64,000 nucleotides of DNA, taken from the NCBI RefSeq assembly GCF_005239225.2, contig NC_133301.1:3559157-3623156 (forward strand), written 5' to 3'. The position numbers were made by a program, and so were the translations under genes. How positions within the stretch are numbered: the first letter of the stretch is position 1; each line of letters opens with the position of its first letter. Below, piece after piece: positions 1-10,617 of the stretch. Below the pieces are notes generated by a model that was not told the origin of the DNA, ran no database searches, and was given only the letters and a program-made list of their open reading frames with translations. Source of the stretch: Populus alba (lineage: Eukaryota; Streptophyta; Magnoliopsida; Malpighiales; Salicaceae).

Positions 1-640
1 AAAATTTGTTTTCATGCATACGGTCAAGTCTCTCAAAGATAAGAAAAAAAATCATCACATTGTATTTTCATAAATAAAAAAATCATATTGTTTTTTACAC
101 ATAAAACAAAAACATTCAAAAAAGGTTATAGCATGCACTTTGGCTTTAATAACAAGTTTGTTAGAGCCATAAGAACTTGACCAATATTTCAAAAATTCTA
201 AAAATATATTTCTATCTTATTTTAGTATCTGAGATTACGAATTTATACGTAAAATTTATTCCTGATATTAAAAATATAGTTTTTTTATATAGAGGTTAGA
301 AAGGTTAGAATTTTACCCAATAGGATAAGGATCTCCTTATCGAGGAGGACTTTTCTTGAATCATAGAAGGACCAATAATTAAATAACACCTTAGCTTTTT
401 ATCAGATAATCAATCAATGCAACTAACCTTAGGTAAGGCGCATTTGGGGTGCGAATACCTTCCCTTTACGCAACCAGTCCCTGTACCCGATCTTTGAGAC
501 CAGTTAGGGTTCCTAGTAACCAAGATTTTCTTGTCTCCCCATATTTGCCAAATAGATACATTTAGATTGAAGTGGAATATTCGCCACGGCAATGCATACT
601 ACTAAAACTTTGCTAAATTGTGTGTGGTTCAAAATCATGT
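1..640 (-). repeat. LTR-like retroelement remnant (left copy)
   Basis: This is non-coding, AT-rich sequence. Positions 420-545 read on the minus strand carry a block (gap, then CACTAGGAA-type motif, then GGTATTAGCACCCC-type motif, then ACCTAAGGTA-type motif) that recurs on the minus strand near 16985-17115 and on the plus strand near 21960-22070. Such blocks are seen in long plant LTRs, possibly Tat/Ogre-type gypsy; that assignment is from memory. The whole segment is repeated almost exactly from 57525. No protein domain is visible. Confidence 0.5.
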
Positions 641-1518
641 ATGAGTTCAAAATTTGCTTTATCATGCCAACAAGTCATTTTTGCAATCAAAATACTTGTA
701 ATCTTTAAGGATTGATTGGCCTTGATTTTGCATGTTGTAGTTTCATCAAAATATGTTGTCCAAATAAAATGTTAAACATCTCCCACCTTCAAAACAATAA
801 AGAGACAAACAAGATACATGTTTTGTTAAATGGTAGGATGTGATCCCAAAGCAAAATCCAAAATGAAAAAACTCCATTACAAAATCATTGACAATTCAAC
901 GCCATTCATGGATAAAGTTAAATATATTTATAAAATAACCAATAAATTAATTAAAGATTAGCCTGAGTTGACTTTAGTATTTTTTTAAGCATTTCTTTTC
1001 AAATATTTGTTTACTGGTATTTTTTTTGCTTTTTCTATTTATGGGGTTATCCCCATTTCATGTCTAGGTCATATGTTTGATTTGGTCACCTGAGTTGGCT
1101 TCCAGGTTCGCTCGAGGTTTTTTTTTTGTTATCTTTTTTTATATATCTTTTAATCATATCGACAACTGTCCATTTCTTACATTTTAAATTTGTTTTAAGT
1201 TATTTGAAATTATTCAACCTAGTCGGCTTGATGACCCGAGTCTCAAAGTTTCTTTGAGTTCTTTAAAAATGCTACCATCGTGATTTATTTTTACATTTGA
1301 GATAATTTTTTGCCTATCCACAACGTAGCAATTAACCTAGATTTTAAAGACTCGCTTGTTTTTTTCATCCTTTTTTTGGGATTTTTCTTTGTTGTTTTTA
1401 TATAATTTTAAAAATAACTCAAGCTATCTCGAATTTTTAAATTCATCATTTTGTTAAATTGATTACTTCTTTTAAAGGGAGTTTGATTTTAAATTAAATT
1501 AAATTAGTTGCTTTGTTT
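641..1518. other. AT-rich non-coding stretch
   Basis: I see no gene, RNA or recognised element here. The sequence is AT-rich with short T runs. It is repeated at about 58165-59043 with only scattered small indels, so it belongs to the 57.5-kb higher-order repeat. Confidence 0.5.
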
Positions 1519-3345
1519 TTGCGGTATTCACCGCCCAAATAAGTTTCAACAGATTTTATTGTTAATAAAAATTGAAGTTCAACGAGGGTCTAAAATTGAT
1601 GAAAAACAGAGTAAACATTAGACTTGGCAATGAGAGGATAATACCATACATATTTTTTATAAGCATAAACAAAATAATGATAGCCATTCGAAGATAAGAG
1701 GGTAGTAGAACCCCATACATCACTAAAAATTAATTCAAGCGGAGTAGAAGTTTTATGACCCATAGGTCCTAAAGACAAACCCGATGATTTCGCTAAAGGG
1801 CAACATTGACATTAAAAAATTAAGACGTTTGTTGTTACAAATGATCTAATTTTTTGAGACTAACAATTGAAAAATACGAGTAGGATGACCTAGTCGACAA
1901 TTCCATAAATTGCCAGAAGCAAAAAATGTAGGGAGACCAATAGGGTTGAGGAAGTGACGTGACGAAAGACTTGGTCAGGGCATAGAGACCATCTTTACTC
2001 TAACCTGAGAGAAGCACTTCATTGGTGTTGAGATACTTGACATAAAACACAAGAGGGTGAAATTCAAAATAAACATTATTATCAAGATAAAATTTCTAAA
2101 TAGAAAGCAAAGGTTTCGTGATTACTGGAACATGAAGAACATTAGGCAAGGTGAAAAAATGATGTGGTGTATATATTTTTGTGTGATCGATGTGAGATAT
2201 GGAAAGGCCCTTACGATCACCAATATGCAAATTATCATTACCAAAATACGGTTTTGAAGCAACCAAGGGTGCAAAATCCGATATGACGTGTTGATTGGCA
2301 CCATTGTCTGGAAACCAATTGGAAAACCTGTTGAGGAGAGATTACGCAGCACCACATTTGCAGTAGGCGGCTAGCCATAACCCCGCTGCTGGAGTTGAGG
2401 ACAGTGGGAAGCGGTATGGCCAAAAGTTTGGCACAATTGGCATCGTGGATTTTGTCCCCTATTGCGCTGCCAATTTACTAGCCAATTGCATTGTTTGTTG
2501 TCACTGAAGCGGGTGTTGTGGAAGCTGTGGTGATCGAGTTTGGAGATAGCAGATTGATTACCCTTGTTGCTGGGATGTCAACCTTCATCGAAACAACCCT
2601 AGTTGTGACCAAAATTGCCAAAGGTTTGGCATTGAGCAACAAAGGTAGATGGTGGGGTGTTGGGTGTGGGCAATAGAGGAGCATGTACGATAGCAAATCC
2701 CATGGACAGATGGGAAGATTTGTGAATAGATTCATGTGTGAGGAGATGATTGTGAAGATCTGCACACAGTAGAGGTTTGGCCTTGGTCACAAGGCTTGTT
2801 ACTAAGTCCTTAAACTCTCCTTGAAGACCCCGAAACACATATAATTTGAAATCCTCAAGTGAAACAGGCCGGCTAGCAGCAGCTAACTCATCAAACATGG
2901 CCTTAGCTTTTTGCATAAATTGAGTTACTAATTCATCGCCTTGTCGAAGATCTTGAAGAGAGCTTGACGTGGAAGCGAGAGCTTGCTCAAGTGTGTGCCA
3001 GGCAGAACAAGAAGTTTGGCAGCCAACAACAAGGTGTAGGACTTCCATGGATAGTGAGAAAAGTAAAGCACTCAGAATTAGTTGGTCCTGTTGTTTCCAG
3101 CGAAGAAAGAGCTAATTTACCTAAAGAGAGCTACCATCGGCGAAAAGAACATGTGGAGATAGATATGTGTTGGATCCATCAACAAAGCTGAAAACTCCTT
3201 AACCTAGGAGATACGACATCATCTACGTACGCCAATATAGATAATTGATGTTTGTTAATTTGAGGGAGATGACTTGATGAGTGAGAGAGAGGGAGATAAT
3301 AGCAGTGATAGCAATGGCAAAAACTGCATCAGAAGATAGCTGCAT
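1519..3345 (-). mobile_element. Ty1/copia fragment (gag to integrase), degenerate
   Basis: Read on the minus strand from 3345 leftwards, broken frames encode a copia Gag start (motif HQVISLKLTN near 3260), the Gag retrotransposon domain (about 3048-2770, motifs FMQKAKAMFDELAAA and YVFRGLQGEFKDLVTSL), a zinc-knuckle and protease region, and the start of integrase (GHKTSTPLELIFSDVWG near 1755-1700). The integrase catalytic C-terminal part, reverse transcriptase, RNase H and LTRs are absent. The same family is present more completely at 45008-47924, and homology to it begins at 1519. Frames are interrupted many times, so this is a dead relic. An almost identical copy lies at about 59044-60870. 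The 4229-4640 remnant is probably the other end of the same insertion. Confidence 0.8.
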
Positions 3346-4228
3346 AACACGATTAAAATATTGATGTCTTATCCCAAGTGCAGAAGTGTCGAAGTAATAA
3401 ATAATTCGGCAAGACCGGGATCGAACCACAAGGAGGTAAACTATATAAAATTATAAACAACAAATGAAAAGAAGTTGAAGAGAACTTTTGAGATGTGATA
3501 TTGATGTAAGGATTAAACAATTGCCAAGGTTAGAGGATCCACTAATGGTATTTCAAATAAGTATAGTATAAACTCTTTTTTATTACTCAACTGGAAACCA
3601 CACACAAAGAAGGTTCCAATCGGATTATAAATTATTAACATGATTATATTAATTATCTTATTTGAGTAATGCCAATACTTGGTGACAACCATTATCTTCT
3701 TGTATGAATAAAACGTCATTGATAATGTTAGATAGTCTTATGAATGTTTTGGGAATTCATCTCAGCTTTCCAACAAAACAAGAATGAGCTCATTTGGACT
3801 TCTAGAGCTCGAGATATGGGCTGAACACTGAAAAGTGTCTAGGCTGCAGGATAAATTCCACGTCTCTTTTGAATCTTGGAATCGTATGAAAGTTTTAGGC
3901 CATTGTCTTAGCTTTCCATCCATATAAACCAGACCTAAATCCATGTTCTACAACTCCATTTATGATCCAATAACTGAATGTTGTTCTAGTTTGAATTAAA
4001 CCAATATATCTTCTTTTAGCTTAGCCCTCTCTTTGTATTTTATCTTTCAATAGTTAAACACATCAATCAATCCCTTAAATTGTGAGATATGCCTGCATTC
4101 AAAATAAGTATTTACCGTAAATCAAAAATATCTTATGTTATCAGCTTTGTTATTATAAAACATGCTTAAGTTAGGGAATTTAATGATACTTTAAGTGTAA
4201 TATTATGATAAAAATACGCTTTTGAGTA
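3346..4228. other. Unclassified insertion inside a copia relic
   Basis: This stretch separates two pieces of what looks like one copia element: Gag resumes at 3345 and its N-terminal leader lies at 4229-4430. It therefore appears to be a nested insertion. A motif near 3408-3440 (AAGACCGGGATCGAACCACA) resembles non-coding plant LTR-element sequence, but I cannot name the family. From about 3765 onwards the sequence is shared by all four NPF 3' flanks. To the left of that point only copies 1 and 4 share it, so a duplication breakpoint lies near 3765. No coding sequence is seen. Confidence 0.4.
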
Positions 4229-4640
4229 CTAATCACTGCAATAAGGGAGTATTGTGGGCAGTTGAAGAGAGCGTGACGACCAGCAGTAGGTTGTGGCCAC
4301 GGTAGAACAGAAGCAGAGAAAGACAGGGGTGCTATGGCAGAGGAAAACAGGGGTGCTGCAGCAGGAGAGGGAGCTTGCACCGTCAGTGAAGAAGAAGAAG
4401 AAGTAATAGGCCGCTGTTTCATTGTGCAAAGAGAGCTGTGATGAAAGTGTTTTAGTTAATTTAGGGCTATGATATAATAGAATGTCCTAGCTTGTGCCTT
4501 AACAACCTTCATATTTATATATATATGTGATAGAACACCATGGTAACTGTAGGAATTATAATATTGGAATAATCCTTGTATAATTTTCTATTTACATGCT
4601 ATACATTCTATAATGTAATATCACTAGAAATACAACTTAT
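4229..4640 (-). mobile_element. Copia 5' end relic (LTR plus Gag leader) in NPF 3' flank
   Basis: On the minus strand, 4640-4470 resembles the 180-bp LTR at 47745-47924 (shared motifs such as AATAGAATGT and TTGTGCCTTA). 4430-4229 resembles that element's Gag N-terminus, a Ser/Pro/Phe-rich stretch in a short open frame. The same relic lies downstream of every NPF copy (about 23449-23860, 39250-39665 and 61753-62160), so it predates the gene duplications. It is not a gene. Confidence 0.6.
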
Positions 4641-4956
4641 TGTTTCATTAATTATTTGTTTCAATGTCATGAAAAAGCCAACAACCACTTGCACAAGAGG
4701 GCACCGACACCAATACGCCATGAGTCCTCCATAGCACCTCAATCCCTATTGGTCCCTATCTAGATTTGGACCACATTTTCTATATATGTATAAATTTTGT
4801 TACAGGAACACATTAGATTGGCTGCATATATATAATATATTCTTTTTTGTTTACAAAGAAAATACATCACATTGGAGTTCACATACCAGGAAATAATGAG
4901 AAGTGAAAATTTCTAAGAACGAACATACAAAGATCCTGAACGTTAACTTAAAACTA

Positions 4957-4994
<38 letters not shown>

Positions 4995-5918
4995 ATCAAT
5001 CCTTCCCTAACATCTCCAGTAATGCCCTTTTGTCCCCCCTTACAAGGACCATAAGCCTTGCTACAAGCAAGATAATAAATGAAGTTAGCAACACCCAAAC
5101 TAGAAAGCAGCCAGTAATAATAATCATAATGTCCTTTGTTGATGTTGCTTGAAACCCAACTCTCTTGATTTGCTTCACTAATAAACCCACGAACATTACC
5201 TACTATAAAACTGGCCACCAAGCTTGCAGCAGACAGTCCAATACTATAAAGATTCGAGGCCACGCTAGACATGCTTTTAGGCAATTCAGTGTAGAAGAAC
5301 TCATTCAGTCCAACACCATTCATAGCCTCAGAAAATCCAAGTAAGAAATAAAATGGCAATAACCACATTGCAGACATGTGCGTAACCGCGTCAGGAATAT
5401 CTGAAATTCCTTCCCTGATTGCAGTTTCTCGTCGCACCCTCTCTATAATTGCCAGTACTGCCATGGAAGCAGCCGAGCCCAGAATCCCAATTCCTATTTT
5501 CTGTTTCAAGCCGAGACGTGTTGGTTTTCCCGTGATTTTTGATGCTAGAGGGATGATTACGCGATCGTATAGAGCAATCCACATTGTTAGAGAGAGCAAC
5601 ATAAATGCATAGAATGATCCAGCAGGGATTTCAAATTTCGAAGTGATATGTCGGTTCATAGTGGATGCCTGGAGTAATAAGAAAGAGTTTTGACAGACAT
5701 TTACAGACACCAACATCCCTGTCGACCATATTGGGATTACCTTTATTAGTGCTTTTAGCTCTTCTACTTGATCTACTGTACAAAGACGCCATGGATCTGA
5801 AGCTCTTCCATCTGGCATCAAGTCTTCTTCAGGATTCTTAACCACACAAGCCTTGTTTAGAAACCTAGGACAAGATAAGACAAAAGGAAATCCTTAAAGG
5901 AACTATCATATATAAAAT

Positions 5919-6282
5919 TGTTGGTGGGAGGAGCCACTGGTGGTGGCTTTGAAACACTCAGAGGGGATAAAACACACTGTTTTATTACAAAATCCGAAGC
6001 TTACAATTAAACACAAAAGCTTAACAATACACGCCCTCTCTCTCTCTATTCTCTTACTAGTGTTCCTCTCAATTCTCTCCACACATATAACATAAGCTGG
6101 GCACTCTATTTATACACAAAAACAGAATAAGAAAATTCAACCTTCAAGTGTGAAGGCGGCTGGCGGCTGTGGGGGCGGCTGGCGGCTGCGGCTGGTGGCT
6201 GGCGGCTGGTCGGTTGGTGGCTGGTCGGTGGCAGCTGGTGGTTGCCTTCCTTGACCATCTAGAGGTTGAGTTTAATTCAACA
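5919..6282 (-). repeat. 3' LTR of the intron-3 copia element
   Basis: This 364-bp LTR appears identical to 9659-10022. On the minus strand it begins TGTTGAATT and ends CCAACA. It has a GC-rich block of GGCGGCTGGCGG-type repeats (6164-6245), a TATA-like box in the lower part of the LTR, and an AATAAA signal on the minus strand at 5996-5991. Because it is oriented with the host gene, this signal could end NPF copy 1 transcripts inside intron 3; that is an inference. Confidence 0.93.
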
Positions 6283-9053
6283 AATCTCCCCTTTAAACTC
6301 AATCGAGAGATATCATGCCAAGCATGAACACTTCTCTCTTCAATGCCTTCTCTCTGCTTGTAGACCCTTTTGACACCTATTGCTTTCTTCTTTTCTGGTG
6401 GGTCCTTATCTGCATGGAAACAAAACAAAGTTGTATCTTCCATGACCTGAGTGGTATCGTACAACTCTTCAAGGTTTCGCATCTTTCTTGGTCCTTCTGA
6501 CGAGGATGCTGATGGTGGTGTTGATGATGATGCTCCTGGTGTGTTCCTCCTGTTGAATACAGGGAATCTGTGTACCGGACTTTGTGGTTCAGCTGCTGGT
6601 ATAAACACTGGACTTTGTGGTTCAGCTGCTGGCACAATTGATTCTTCGACAAGTACTGTTGGTACTTCTTCACCTTCAAGGATCAAATCAAGATTGATCC
6701 ATTTGATTGCTTCTTGGTCATCACCATTCCATTCCCAAGATTTATCTTCTTCAAAGATAACATCTCTACTTGTAATCACCTTCTTCGTGATAGGATTATA
6801 CAGCCTGTATCCCATCCTTCTTTCACCATATCCGACAAAGATGCATTTCTCGCTCTTATCATCAAGCTTTCTCCTTCTTGCATCTGGGATCTTTGCATAT
6901 GCCACACAACCAAAGACTCGTAGATGAGTAACACTTGGTTTGTGACCACTCCATGCTTCTTCTGGAGTGACTCCTTGCAAACTTCTGGTCGGGCAGCGAT
7001 TCAATAGATACACTGCACATGACACAGCTTCAGCCCAGTATTGCTTGGGCAGCTTCTTTGCTTTGAGCAAACTTCTGGCCATGTCAAGAATCGTGCGATT
7101 CTTCCTTTCTGCTACACCATTCAGCTGTGGTGTATAAGCTGGTGTCGTCTGATGTCTGATGCCTTGTTGTGTACAATAGGCTTCAAAGTCATTGGCTGTA
7201 TATTCTCCACCTTGATCAGATCTTACGGTTCTGATCGTGTAACCAGTTTGCTTCTCCACAATTGCTTTAAAATCTTTAAAACAATTGAATACTTCTGACT
7301 TCCTCTTCAGAAAGTATATCCACGTCTTTCTACTAAAATCATCAGTAAAAGTGAGGAAGTACCTATTTTGTCCAGTCGACATAGGCGTTATTGGGCCACA
7401 CACATCTGTGTGTACTAACTCCAGTGGCCTCTTTGCTCTCCAGTTGACTTCTTTGGCAAAACTGGATCTGTGTTGTTTGCTGAGGACACAACTCTCACAG
7501 ACTTCTTCTGGATGATCAATGTGAGGCAAACCTTTGACCATCTTCTTGCTTGCTAGCATCTTCAAACTCGTGAAATTCAGATGTCCAAGCCTCAGGTGCC
7601 AAAGCCATTCTTCACTGTTGGTGATGGCGCTCAAACACCTTGCTGAATCATACTGGATGTTCAAAGGAAACATCCTGTTCTTGGACATTTTCACGTAGGC
7701 CATTAATTTCCAATTGTTGTCTCTAATTGCTAGATGACAATTCTCCGAGTAAAAAGTATAGCCTCTCTCCAAAAGTTGACCTAAGCTGATTAGGTTCTGT
7801 TTTATGGCTGGGACATAATAGACATCGGCGATGTAGCTGGAATCGCCATTTTTCATCTTGACTGGGATGTTGCCTTTACCTTTGAATGGAACCTTTGTGG
7901 TATCTCCAAAAGTAACTAGACCTTGCTTGGTCTCATCTAGATTACTAAAAAACTCTCGGTAGCCGCACATGTGATTGCTGGCTCCAGTATCTAGATACCA
8001 TATGTCCTCCTTTTTCTTATCAAGTCCTTGTTGGACAAGAAATGCAGTTTCTTCTCTGTCATCCTTCTCTACATAGTTGGCTTGCTCACGTATCTCCAAC
8101 GGAGCTTTTCTTCTGCATTCAGTGCTATAGTGCCCAAATTGATTGCAACTATAACATTTGATATTCCTCTTGTCACGGTTATTGTAACCGCCTCCTCTTC
8201 CTCTAGGAGTGAATGCTTGTTGTCCTCGGCCTCCTCTGGTGGTGCTTCTACCACCTCTTCCTCTGAAGCTTGTATTCCAAGAACCTCTTCCTTGGAATCT
8301 CTGAAATCCTCCTCTGGATTGTTGACTTCCTCCTTGAGTGGTGTAGCCACTTGATGAAGTCTCCCCTTGCTCATATCTGTCCTTGAGAGACAGCTTTGCT
8401 TGTAAGGCATGCTCAATTGCCTTATCTCCATTTCGCTTTACGATCTTCTGCTCATGAGCTTGCAAAGAACTCATAAGCTCATCCACAGTCAACTTGTCCA
8501 CATCTTTGGATTCTTCAATTGCGACAACAACAAAATCGAATTTTGGATCTAGGGATCTCAAAATTTTTTCAGTGATTCGAGCATCGATGATGGCTTCTCC
8601 ATTTCTCCTCATCTGGTTGACTATCACCATAATCCTTGTGTGATAATCAGAAATTGACTCCGAGGACTTCATTTGCAATAACTCAAATTCACCTCGCAAA
8701 GATTGAAGACGAATCTTCTTGATTCTGTCAGCACCTTTGTATTTCTGTTGGAGAGCCTCCCATATATCATGTGATGTTTCAGCGGAAGCTATGATCTCGA
8801 ACGTATCTTCATCAAGACCTTGGTAGATGATGGTCTTGGCTTTGTTGTCCTTCTTTCTGTTGACTTTCAAGGCTTGCTTCTGAGCCTCTTGTAAAGCATC
8901 TTCTCTTTCTTTGGACTCTGGTTCATCATAACCAGTTTGTACAATATCCAAACACTCTTGTGACCCAAGGAATGCCTTCAATCTGATGCACCAACTATCA
9001 TAGTTGTCTTTGGTCAGCTTAGGGATGAGTGTATGTGTACCTTCTGTAGTCAT
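6144..9053 (-). CDS. Copia Gag-protease-integrase polyprotein, RT/RNase H deleted (969 aa)
   Basis: The start is the ATG at 9053. The order seen is: Gag N-terminal and UBN2-type region (about residues 8-205), Arg/Gly-rich linker (about 245-296), CCHC zinc knuckle C300-C303-H308-C313, aspartic protease motif DTGAS at 355-359, integrase zinc site H486, H491, C519, C522, and integrase catalytic triad D550, D613, E649 with 35 residues between the last two, as in copia. The integrase C-terminal region runs to about 770. After residue about 885 only a scrap resembling the first RT motif (AIGVKRVYK) remains, and the polymerase and RNase H are missing. The frame then reads through the polypurine tract into the 3' LTR and stops at 6144, so roughly the last 46 residues are LTR-encoded and Ala/Pro/Arg-rich. 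No frameshift interrupts Gag, protease or integrase. It could supply particle and integrase functions but not copy its own RNA. Confidence 0.93.
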   Translation of the reverse strand: MTTEGTHTLIPKLTKDNYDSWCIRLKAFLGSQECLDIVQTGYDEPESKEREDALQEAQKQALKVNRKKDNKAKTIIYQGLDEDTFEIIASAETSHDIWEALQQKYKGADRIKKIRLQSLRGEFELLQMKSSESISDYHTRIMVIVNQMRRNGEAIIDARITEKILRSLDPKFDFVVVAIEESKDVDKLTVDELMSSLQAHEQKIVKRNGDKAIEHALQAKLSLKDRYEQGETSSSGYTTQGGSQQSRGGFQRFQGRGSWNTSFRGRGGRSTTRGGRGQQAFTPRGRGGGYNNRDKRNIKCYSCNQFGHYSTECRRKAPLEIREQANYVEKDDREETAFLVQQGLDKKKEDIWYLDTGASNHMCGYREFFSNLDETKQGLVTFGDTTKVPFKGKGNIPVKMKNGDSSYIADVYYVPAIKQNLISLGQLLERGYTFYSENCHLAIRDNNWKLMAYVKMSKNRMFPLNIQYDSARCLSAITNSEEWLWHLRLGHLNFTSLKMLASKKMVKGLPHIDHPEEVCESCVLSKQHRSSFAKEVNWRAKRPLELVHTDVCGPITPMSTGQNRYFLTFTDDFSRKTWIYFLKRKSEVFNCFKDFKAIVEKQTGYTIRTVRSDQGGEYTANDFEAYCTQQGIRHQTTPAYTPQLNGVAERKNRTILDMARSLLKAKKLPKQYWAEAVSCAVYLLNRCPTRSLQGVTPEEAWSGHKPSVTHLRVFGCVAYAKIPDARRRKLDDKSEKCIFVGYGERRMGYRLYNPITKKVITSRDVIFEEDKSWEWNGDDQEAIKWINLDLILEGEEVPTVLVEESIVPAAEPQSPVFIPAAEPQSPVHRFPVFNRRNTPGASSSTPPSASSSEGPRKMRNLEELYDTTQVMEDTTLFCFHADKDPPEKKKAIGVKRVYKQREGIEERSVHAWHDISRLSLKGRFVELNSTSRWSRKATTSCHRPATNRPAASHQPQPPAAPTAASRLHT
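6283..6296 (-). other. Polypurine tract
   Basis: The minus strand reads AAAGGGGAGATT directly before the TGTTG that starts the 3' LTR, as expected for plus-strand priming in an LTR retrotransposon. Confidence 0.85.
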
Positions 9054-9239
9054 TTTACTCTTGAAATGACTATATCACCTCTTTTGAAGCCGAATTTGGC
9101 CAAACGGACACTGTAGATCGATCCGGAATGGTCCAAATAGTAGGGAACCGGTCTGACTTTGTTGAAATCGGGTCAGAAAATGGGTGAACCGGTCAAAAAA
9201 TCACTTCTGTACGGCGGGCGGTTCGCTGGGTTGAACCGG

Positions 9240-9305
9240 GAATATTCTGGGGAATATTCGGGGAATATTCTGTGGAATATTCGGGGAATATTCTGGGGAA
9301 TATTC
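9240..9305. repeat. Six phased GAATATTC palindromes in the copia leader
   Basis: The 8-bp palindrome GAATATTC starts at 9240, 9252, 9263, 9275, 9286 and 9298, that is, alternately every 12 and 11 bp, separated by G-rich linkers. It sits between the primer-binding site and the Gag start and is followed by a CGGCT-rich stretch to about 9400. GAAnnTTC is also half of a heat-shock-element pattern, but the spacing between units is not that of a classic element. Confidence 0.9.
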
Positions 9306-9644
9306 CTTCGGCTCGGCTGAGGCTTTGAAAGCGGCTCGGCTCGGCTCGGGATACGGCTCGGCTTGTGGCTGGGCTGGACTCGGCGTATACGGCTCGGCGC
9401 GACTCAAATATGGCGCGCGTGTGACTCAGTCGTCTTCAACCTCGGGGCGCGTGGGATGCGCGTGGGCGATCTGGCTGAATATTCAGGAGGCGCGTGTGGG
9501 CTACCCCGAACTCCGATTTGGCTGATTTTTGCGGCAGTGAGTTCGTCTTGATGAGCTCTACACTGTGGAAGGATCAAAACTTGTTTTTGACAATTTTGAA
9601 AATTCTGATATACCCCAAAACACTTCTGTTTTCCGACGAACGGG

Positions 9645-9656
9645 GCTCTGATACCA
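9645..9656 (-). other. Primer-binding site (initiator Met-tRNA)
   Basis: The minus strand reads TGGTATCAGAGC, complementary to the 3' end of plant initiator Met-tRNA, two bases from the 5' LTR end. This sets the element's orientation. Confidence 0.9.
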
Positions 9657-9658
9657 AT

Positions 9659-10022
9659 TGTTGGTGGGAGGAGCCACTGGTGGTGGCTTTGAAACACTCA
9701 GAGGGGATAAAACACACTGTTTTATTACAAAATCCGAAGCTTACAATTAAACACAAAAGCTTAACAATACACGCCCTCTCTCTCTCTATTCTCTTACTAG
9801 TGTTCCTCTCAATTCTCTCCACACATATAACATAAGCTGGGCACTCTATTTATACACAAAAACAGAATAAGAAAATTCAACCTTCAAGTGTGAAGGCGGC
9901 TGGCGGCTGTGGGGGCGGCTGGCGGCTGCGGCTGGTGGCTGGCGGCTGGTCGGTTGGTGGCTGGTCGGTGGCAGCTGGTGGTTGCCTTCCTTGACCATCT
10001 AGAGGTTGAGTTTAATTCAACA
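9659..10022 (-). repeat. 5' LTR (promoter LTR) of the intron-3 copia element
   Basis: This is a 364-bp LTR. On the minus strand TATAAATA lies at 9855-9848, followed by a GA-rich leader and an AATAAA signal at 9726-9721, giving a plausible U3-R-U5 order. It drives transcription leftwards, into the Gag frame starting at 9053. Confidence 0.9.
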
Positions 10023-10617
10023 AAAATTACCTTCTTAAGTGCTTCACAGGTAGGTTAATTACCTTATTCTTTCACTTGGCACGACAAGTGCAGATCCCTT
10101 CCTAAGATGATACAGCTCATCCGTGTCAGTTGAAGATAATTCAATCCTTCTCTTTCTAAAGGAGGCCACGAGAACTCGAGCAAATCCGATGAGCCAGCTT
10201 GCCTTAGCCTTTGGCTTGACATAAATGGGAGAAGCCAAGAAGAACGAAAGAGTTGACAGGATCATGAGAACCACAGGAACTCCGAAACCCACCTTCCAGC
10301 CCATGGCCTCTTGAATGTAAACCACACAAGTCATGGAAATAAATACAGAAGCCGAGGATATAACATAGTACCAACTGAAGAAGCTCTCTAATATTCCAGC
10401 ATGTTTTAAGGCTGTCCCTCTTGCTCAATTGATCAGCACCAAAGGCCAGGGAGCATGATCTTATGCCACCAGCTCCGATAGACATGAGGCCCAAGCAAAA
10501 ATATAGAAACAAAAGCTGTGGTGTCGTCGCGTCGTTACTGCATCTGCTACTAAATTGGGCGCAGGAAGGCACCGTTGCCCCAGGAATTATTGTTGTCAGC
10601 CACAATAGAACCATTCC

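Larger units (their letters stand above)
5919..10022 (-). mobile_element. Young Ty1/copia element lacking reverse transcriptase
   Basis: The element is complete from LTR to LTR and inserted in intron 3 of NPF copy 1. The two 364-bp LTRs (5919-6282 and 9659-10022) look identical base for base and have TG...CA ends. A five-base target duplication AAAAT flanks them (5914-5918 and 10023-10027); copies 2 and 4 show the empty site. A primer-binding site for initiator Met-tRNA (9645-9656) and a polypurine tract (just right of 6282) place the 5' end at the right, so it is transcribed on the minus strand, the same direction as the host gene. One long frame encodes Gag, protease and integrase, but reverse transcriptase and RNase H are deleted, so mobilisation must have been in trans. 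Identical LTRs mean a very recent insertion. Confidence 0.95.

Noticed and set aside
3395..3440. Possible tRNA remnant (GGGATCGAACC resembles a T-arm)
   Set aside because: No acceptor stem, D-arm or anticodon arm can be drawn around it; it fits better as part of a non-coding retroelement.
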